DNA of 47,495 nt, taken from Acidimicrobiia bacterium (GTDB taxonomy: Bacteria; Acidobacteriota; Vicinamibacteria; Vicinamibacterales; UBA2999). Positions 43,342-47,495 of this stretch are shown in pieces. The translations under genes were made by a program, and so were the position numbers. Below the pieces are notes generated by a model. The model was not told where the DNA came from and searched no databases. It was given only the letters and a program-made list of their open reading frames with translations. The first letter of the stretch is position 1. Each line of letters starts with the position of its first letter. The stretch spans positions 1-47,495 of the forward strand of contig VFYY01000006.1 in the NCBI GenBank assembly GCA_016871375.1, in the 5' to 3' direction.

Positions 43342-44442
43342 ATGAAGATCGGTAACGTCACGCTCGAGTCGCCATTCGTCGTCGCGCCGATGGCGGGCAT
43401 GACGGACACGGCCTTCCGCCGCCTCGTCAAGCGCCACGGCGGCTGCGGCCTCGTCGTGACGGAGATGGTGTCGTCGGAGGGGCTCGTGCGCGGCATCGAC
43501 CGGACGCTCGAGTACGCGGAGTACACGGAAGAGGAGCGGCCGGTGTCGATCCAGATCTTCGGCGGCGATCCGCAGAAGATGGCCGACGCGGCGCGGATCG
43601 TCGAAGGGATGGGCGCCGACATCGTCGACGTCAACATGGGGTGCCCGGTCCCGAAGATTGCCAAGCACCACGCCGGCTGCAGCCTGATGCGCGAGCCCGA
43701 GCGCGCCGCGAGCGTGATCGGGGCGATGACCAGGGCGGTGAAGATCCCCGTCACGGTGAAGATGCGGGCCGGCTGGAACGACGGCTCGCGCAACGCGCCC
43801 GCGCTGGCGAAGATGGTGCAGGATGCGGGCGCCGCGGCGGTGACGATCCACGGGCGTACCGCGGAGCAGTCGTACTCGGGCAGCGCCGACTGGAGCCTCG
43901 TGGCGCGCGTCGCCAGCGAGCTCACGATCCCGGTGCTCGGGAGCGGCGACTGCGTGGAGCCCGAGCACGTGATCGCGAAGCTCTCGGGAGGTGCGAAGCT
44001 CGCGGGAGGCGTAGGGGCCGACTTCAGTCGGCCCATCAGCGGCGTCCTCGTGGGCCGCGGCGTGCTGCGGAATCCCTGGATCCTGGCCCAGGCGGCCGAT
44101 CTGGCGGCCGGGCGTCCGCCGCGCGAGGTCACGCTGCGCGAGCGCGGAGAGTTTCTCCACCAGTACATCGACCTGCTGCTCAGCGAGCGGGTTCACGAGG
44201 CCGACGGCTTCCGGCACGTTGCGCCGTCGCACGCCCGCACCGGCGCACCGGCGCTCGTCGCGGTCGGACGCGAACGATGGGTGATCAACAAGCTCCGCGC
44301 GTTGTGCGCGTGGTACTCGAAGGGCCTGGACGGCGCGTCGCACCTGCGCGTGCGCGTCAATGCCGCGACGAGCATCGCGGAGCTGCGGGCGATCGTCGAC
44401 GCGTGCTTTTTCGACGTGCCCGGCCAGGTTGCCGCCGTCTGA
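43342..44442 (+). CDS. dusB: tRNA-dihydrouridine synthase (DusB-like) with an in-frame palindrome insertion
   Basis: FMN enzyme reducing uridines in the D-loop, 366 aa. The N-terminus SPFVVAPMAGMTDTAFRRL, the catalytic cysteine in NMGCPVPKI, KMRAGWND, TIHGRTAEQSYSG and GVLVGRGVLRNPWI are the family landmarks. The frame is open upstream, but the ATG at 43342 begins the family. Between EHVIAKLSGGAKLAGG and GVLVGRGV the decapeptide VGADFSRPIS (residues 224-233) is encoded by a GTAGGGGC-family palindrome, in the loop before a barrel strand that binds the FMN phosphate. A gmhA promoter overlaps the stop codon. Confidence 0.94.
   Translation: MKIGNVTLESPFVVAPMAGMTDTAFRRLVKRHGGCGLVVTEMVSSEGLVRGIDRTLEYAEYTEEERPVSIQIFGGDPQKMADAARIVEGMGADIVDVNMGCPVPKIAKHHAGCSLMREPERAASVIGAMTRAVKIPVTVKMRAGWNDGSRNAPALAKMVQDAGAAAVTIHGRTAEQSYSGSADWSLVARVASELTIPVLGSGDCVEPEHVIAKLSGGAKLAGGVGADFSRPISGVLVGRGVLRNPWILAQAADLAAGRPPREVTLRERGEFLHQYIDLLLSERVHEADGFRHVAPSHARTGAPALVAVGRERWVINKLRALCAWYSKGLDGASHLRVRVNAATSIAELRAIVDACFFDVPGQVAAV
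44011..44039 (+). repeat. GTAGGGGC-family palindrome, in frame in dusB
   Basis: GTAG plus GGGCCGACTTCAGTCGGCCC (44015-44034) plus ATCAG. Over 29 bases it differs at one position from the copy ending the mnmE insertion (25643-25671), and both are read in the same phase as VGADFSRPIS. Confidence 0.92.
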
Positions 44443-44443
44443 C

Positions 44444-44452
44444 TGATACAAT
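44444..44452 (+). promoter_or_regulatory. Extended -10 promoter of gmhA
   Basis: TGATACAAT, TGn plus TACAAT, overlapping the end of dusB. The start would be near 44459, 18 bases before the gmhA ATG. It has the same hexamer as the rsmI promoter. Confidence 0.6.
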
Positions 44453-44476
44453 TCAGCTGCTCCGCCCCCACAGCTG

Positions 44477-45049
44477 ATGGCTGACTACGCCGGCGTGTTC
44501 CGACTCGTTTCGAGCAACATGGCTCGTGTCGCCGACAGTGCGTACATCGAGGCCGTGGGCCGTGCCGCCGACCTGCTGCACGACGCCTTCGCCTCGGGGC
44601 GGAAGCTGCTCGTCTTCGGCAACGGCGGATCCTCATCGGACGCCCAGCACCTCACCGCGGAGCTCGTCGGCCGGTTCGCGCGGGAGCGCGCGCCGCTCCC
44701 CGCCGTCGCGCTCACCACTAACCAGGCCATCCTGACCGCCTGGAGCAACGACCACGATTTCGACGACGTGTTCGCGCGGCAGATTCAGGCGCTCGGCGCC
44801 GCCGGCGACGTGGCGCTCGGCATCTCCACGAGCGGGACCTCCGCGAACGTCGTCAACGCGCTTCGGCGGGCGCGCGAGCTCGGCCTGCGCACGGTCGGCC
44901 TCACCGGCGAATCCGGCGGCTCGATGCGCGAGCACTGCGACGTGCTGCTCGCGGTGCCGCTGACCGAGACCGCACGCATCCAGGAAGTCCACCTCGTCAC
45001 CTACCACGCCATCTGCGCGGCGCTCGAGGAGCGCCTTTTCACGGCGTGA
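44477..45049 (+). CDS. gmhA: Phosphoheptose isomerase (sedoheptulose 7-phosphate isomerase)
   Basis: 190 aa single-SIS-domain enzyme for the first step of ADP-heptose synthesis. LVFGNGGSSSDAQHLTAELV contains the substrate-binding GNGGS and the zinc-ligand histidine; the FDDVFARQIQALG and GISTSGTSANVVNAL segments follow, and EVHLVTYHAICAALEE supplies the C-terminal Glu/His. The stop overlaps the GTG of the histidine kinase by four bases. Confidence 0.95.
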   Translation: MADYAGVFRLVSSNMARVADSAYIEAVGRAADLLHDAFASGRKLLVFGNGGSSSDAQHLTAELVGRFARERAPLPAVALTTNQAILTAWSNDHDFDDVFARQIQALGAAGDVALGISTSGTSANVVNALRRARELGLRTVGLTGESGGSMREHCDVLLAVPLTETARIQEVHLVTYHAICAALEERLFTA

Positions 45050-46869
45050 GCGTCCTGGCGTTCGCCCTGTTCGCCACGTCGGCGCTGGCTGCGTTCGTCG
45101 CGTGGCGGATCCGGCGCGCGGCGACCGTGCCCGGGAGCGGCGCGTTCTACTGCCTGATGCTCGCGGTCGGCGCATGGTGCGCGACCAGCGGGTTTCATGG
45201 CGTCGTGGACTCGCTCGACGCGAAGCTCCTTTGGGCGAAGATTCAGTACGGCGCGATTGCCAGCGTGCCGCCCCTCTGGTTCCTCTTTGCCGCCGAATAC
45301 GGCGACGTGACGTGGGCGGCGCAGTACCGCGCCAAGGCCGCGCTGTGGATCGTACCGGTGCTGACGATGCTGGCGGCGTGGACCAATTCCTGGCACGGGG
45401 CGCTCTGGCCGAGCGTCACGCTCGACGCGGCGGGCGTCGCCGTCTACGGACACGGCTGGTGGTTCTGGGTGGCCGCCGCCTACAACTACGTGCTCGTGCT
45501 CGTGGGCGCGGCGCTGTTCATCCGGGCCCTGCGGAACACGCCGCCGCCGTTCCGAAGCCAGTGGATGGCGCTCATCGCGGCGGCGCTCGTGCCCCTCGCC
45601 GGCAACGCGGCCTACATCTCCGGCCTGACGGTGCCCGGCCTCGATCCGACGCCAATCGCCTTCACCGTCTCGGGGCTGCTGTTCATCCGTGCGCTGCACC
45701 GCGACCGCCTCTTCGAGCTGATTCCCGTTGCCCGCGACACCGTCATCGAGGGCCTGAGCGACGCCGTCATCGTGCTCGACGCGTCCAGGCGCGTGCTGGA
45801 CATGAATGCGGCGGCGCGCGCGATCGCCGGCCACCCGGCGCACTGGGCCGGCAAGCCCGTCGGCTCGCTGATCCCGGTGCTGCGCGACGTGAGCCTCGAC
45901 GTCGTGAGTGACTGGTCGACGACGCTGACGTACGAGCGGCGCGGGGACGTGCGCTTCTTCGACGTGCGCGTGATCCGCGTGCGCACGCGGCGGGGGCGCG
46001 CCGCCGCGTCGGTGATGGTGCTGCGCGACATCTCCGAGCAGCTCAAGGCGGAAGCCGAGCGTGCGGCATTGGCCGCGCGCGTGCAGGAACAGCAGAAGCG
46101 CGAGAGCCTCAGCGTGCTCGCCGGCGGCCTCGCCCACGACTTCAACAATCTCCTGACCGGCATCGTCGGCAACGCCGACCTGCTGTCGCTGCACATCCCG
46201 CCGTCGAGCGACATGGGCCACAGCGTCGGCGCGATCCTGCTGGGCGCGCAGCGCGCGGCCGACCTGGTGGACAAGATGCTGGCCTACGCCGGCGAGCGCC
46301 ATGGGTCGATCGAGCGCGTCGACCTCCACGCGCTGGTCGGGGACATGGTGGACCTGATGCGCGCCTCCGCGGCGCGCCACTGCACGCTGGACTACGAGGG
46401 CCAGTCGGCCGTGCTTGAGGCCGACGCCACGCAAATCCGGCAGGTTGTGATGAACCTGATCATCAACGCCGCCGACGTGGTCAACGAGCGCGGCCGCATC
46501 GTGGTGAAAGTCGGCATCGAGCACCTGAACGGCCAGCAGCTCGGTGCCGTCGAGTGCGCGGACGATGCGGTTCCGGCTGACTACGGGTTCGTGGAAGTCG
46601 AGGACAACGGTCCCGGCATGGACTCCGCGACGATCGCGCGCATCTTCCAGCCGTTCTTCACGACGAAGCCGACGGGCCACGGGCTCGGCCTGGCGGCCGT
46701 CCAGGGCATCGTGCACGGCCATCGCGGGGCGCTGCGCGTGCGCAGCGCGGTGGGGACGGGTTCGACCTTCCGGGTGTGGTTCCCGCTGGCGCCGGCTATC
46801 CCCGAGGGAGCGCCGCCGCCTCCTCAGTCAGCGCAAAGTCGTACATCAGCGCCTCTTCGAACGCGCTGA
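45046..46869 (+). CDS. 7TM-PAS hybrid sensor histidine kinase
   Basis: 607 aa from a GTG. About seven hydrophobic segments fill residues 1-220 (a histidine-kinase N-terminal 7TM region), a PAS domain covers about 230-330 (VIEGLSDAVIVLDASRRVLDMN), a short coiled coil 330-352, then the HisKA H-box LAGGLAHDFNNLLTGI with the phospho-acceptor His364. The ATPase domain has NLIINAADVV (N box), DNGPGMD (G1), FFTTKPTGHGLGLAAV (F and G2) and GTGSTFRVWFP. No response regulator is adjacent, so the partner is elsewhere. The last 74 bases overlap the convergent Dabb gene. Confidence 0.93.
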   Translation: MSVLAFALFATSALAAFVAWRIRRAATVPGSGAFYCLMLAVGAWCATSGFHGVVDSLDAKLLWAKIQYGAIASVPPLWFLFAAEYGDVTWAAQYRAKAALWIVPVLTMLAAWTNSWHGALWPSVTLDAAGVAVYGHGWWFWVAAAYNYVLVLVGAALFIRALRNTPPPFRSQWMALIAAALVPLAGNAAYISGLTVPGLDPTPIAFTVSGLLFIRALHRDRLFELIPVARDTVIEGLSDAVIVLDASRRVLDMNAAARAIAGHPAHWAGKPVGSLIPVLRDVSLDVVSDWSTTLTYERRGDVRFFDVRVIRVRTRRGRAAASVMVLRDISEQLKAEAERAALAARVQEQQKRESLSVLAGGLAHDFNNLLTGIVGNADLLSLHIPPSSDMGHSVGAILLGAQRAADLVDKMLAYAGERHGSIERVDLHALVGDMVDLMRASAARHCTLDYEGQSAVLEADATQIRQVVMNLIINAADVVNERGRIVVKVGIEHLNGQQLGAVECADDAVPADYGFVEVEDNGPGMDSATIARIFQPFFTTKPTGHGLGLAAVQGIVHGHRGALRVRSAVGTGSTFRVWFPLAPAIPEGAPPPPQSAQSRTSAPLRTR

Positions 46870-47137
46870 AGAAGCGCGTCGCCAGTTCGGCATGCGCCGG
46901 ATGCTCGAGGTACGCCTTGAGGGCGCCGAGATCCTCGAACTCCAGCACCGCGGCGTACTGGTAGTCCACGCGCATCAGGGATTCGTACGGGCGGCCGTGC
47001 GTCACGCGCCGGCCGACGCGCGCGCGGGTGATGAACGGAATGTCGCGCAGCGCGCGCTCGAAGCTCGTGATGAGCGCGTCGCGATCCGCCGCGCGCAGAT
47101 CCGCGCGCGGCTTGAACAGGACGATGTGCGCGATCAC
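46796..47137 (-). CDS. Dabb (stress-responsive A/B barrel) domain protein
   Basis: 113 aa from a GTG at 47137. MIAHIVLFKPRADL at the N-terminus, a central helix and YQYAAVLEFEDLGALKAYLEHPAHAE are typical of the small dimeric ferredoxin-like Dabb fold; the function is usually unknown. Its start overlaps the stop of the upstream basic-tail gene (GTGA), so the two are co-transcribed, and its end overlaps the histidine kinase by 74 bases in the opposite direction. The overlapping part is a variable, Ala/Gly-rich tail in both proteins. Confidence 0.85.
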   Translation of the reverse strand: MIAHIVLFKPRADLRAADRDALITSFERALRDIPFITRARVGRRVTHGRPYESLMRVDYQYAAVLEFEDLGALKAYLEHPAHAELATRFFSAFEEALMYDFALTEEAAALPRG

Positions 47138-47495
47138 GACTCGCCGTCGTTCCGCTTGCGCTTGCGATCGCGGTCACGCTCCCAGGGCTTCGGCGCAAAC
47201 GGCCGCTTGCCCGCGAATGGGCGCCTGCTCTTGCCGGCAAACGGACGGTTGCCGTTGCCGGAAAACGGCCGGTCACCTGCGAACGAGCGCTTCGGCCCCG
47301 CCGGGCCCGACGGCCGCGCAGGCCCCGACGGCCGGCGCAGCGGGTCGCCGGGCGGCTTCTCACGTGGCGGGCGCCCGCGGGTGTCGAAGCGCGGTTTCCC
47401 CTCAAACCGTGGCTTGCCCTCAAACCGTGGCTTCCCTTCGAACCGCGGCTTCCCTTCGAATCGTGGCTTGCCCTCGAAGCGCGGCCTTCTGTCCC
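47134..47495 (-). CDS. C-terminal part of a basic repeat protein (5' end outside window)
   Basis: The frame is open from the window edge to a TGA at 47134-47136, about 120 residues. It begins with about five PRFEGK hexapeptides in a row, continues with a Pro/Arg-rich stretch and several RPFAGK/RPFSGN units, and ends KRKRNDGES. No folded domain is visible. Tails like this occur on rRNA pseudouridine synthases (RluB/RsuA type) and DEAD-box RNA helicases, where they bind RNA; which it is cannot be decided here. The four-base overlap with the Dabb gene shows they share a transcript. Confidence 0.75.
   Translation of the reverse strand, partial: DRRPRFEGKPRFEGKPRFEGKPRFEGKPRFEGKPRFDTRGRPPREKPPGDPLRRPSGPARPSGPAGPKRSFAGDRPFSGNGNRPFAGKSRRPFAGKRPFAPKPWERDRDRKRKRNDGES
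47390..47491 (-). repeat. 18-bp tandem repeats encoding PRFEGK
   Basis: Units such as GGCAAGCCACGGTTTGAG and GGGAAGCCGCGGTTCGAA repeat at 18-bp spacing about five times, each encoding GKPRFE. Differences are mostly in third codon positions (GGC/GGG, CCA/CCG, TTT/TTC), so the peptide is conserved more than the DNA. Confidence 0.85.

Overview
The window is high-GC DNA (by eye roughly two-thirds G+C) from a Gram-negative bacterium. Markers of an LPS-bearing envelope include GalU, GmhA, RfaE2, a Wzm/Wzt-type O-antigen ABC transporter, a SurA-like chaperone and YidC. I think the best fit is an Acidobacteriota lineage of the Vicinamibacteria type. That is inference from base composition, the sigma factor/Ser-Thr kinase pair, the DUF885 peptidase, the style of interspersed palindromes and general gene content; I could not run a phylogeny.

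Layout. Positions 1-6500 hold a minus-strand ECF-type sigma factor and membrane Ser/Thr kinase, tRNA-Ser(UGA) beside seryl-tRNA synthetase, galU, a small FmdB-type zinc ribbon and a DUF885 zinc peptidase. Positions 6500-13000 are a plus-strand run rsmI-glmU-glmS-pcrA (rRNA methylation, UDP-GlcNAc supply, DNA helicase). Positions 13080-30420 are the chromosome-origin neighbourhood: dnaA-dnaN-gyrB-gyrA-lipoprotein on the minus strand and, diverging from it, rpmH-rnpA-yidD-yidC-khpB-mnmE-mnmG-rsmG-parA-parB on the plus strand, with a parS site inside the 3' end of rsmG and DnaA-box-like sequence on both sides of dnaA. Positions 30497-35201 encode only the F1 part of ATP synthase (delta, alpha, gamma, beta, and an epsilon that lacks its usual C-terminal domain). 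Positions 35210-45050 mix envelope and information genes: ABC polysaccharide exporter pair, rfaE2, mfd, a SurA-like PPIase, a NusG paralogue (UpxY/RfaH-like), dusB and gmhA. The window ends with a 7TM-PAS histidine kinase, a convergent Dabb-domain gene overlapping it, and the C-terminal end of a basic repeat protein.

The most unusual layer is not a gene. A family of short palindromes with a GTAGGGGC flank (core GGGCCGACTTTAGTCGGCCC or GGGCGACCCATGGGTCGCCC) is scattered through the window and lies IN FRAME inside at least four conserved genes: pcrA (two copies), mnmE (two copies bracketing a four-unit 18-bp expansion), the Wzt-like ATPase (two copies) and dusB (one copy). MnmE and DusB, which are unrelated, share the identical decapeptide VGADFSRPIS because of it. 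The phase used by forward copies is the one that avoids the TAG inside GTAGGG. A second, larger paired-palindrome element (GTAGTGTCCGGCT...AGCCGGACACTAC with a shared core) occurs after pcrA and, partly duplicated, after the Wzt-like gene. These look like REP/BIME-type mobile palindromes, some of them tolerated as protein insertions, comparable in principle to Rickettsia palindromic elements.

Functionally the genes form the usual origin-proximal replication/segregation/translation core plus energy generation, with envelope-sugar genes (galU, glmU, glmS, rfaE2, gmhA, ABC exporter) spread on both sides.
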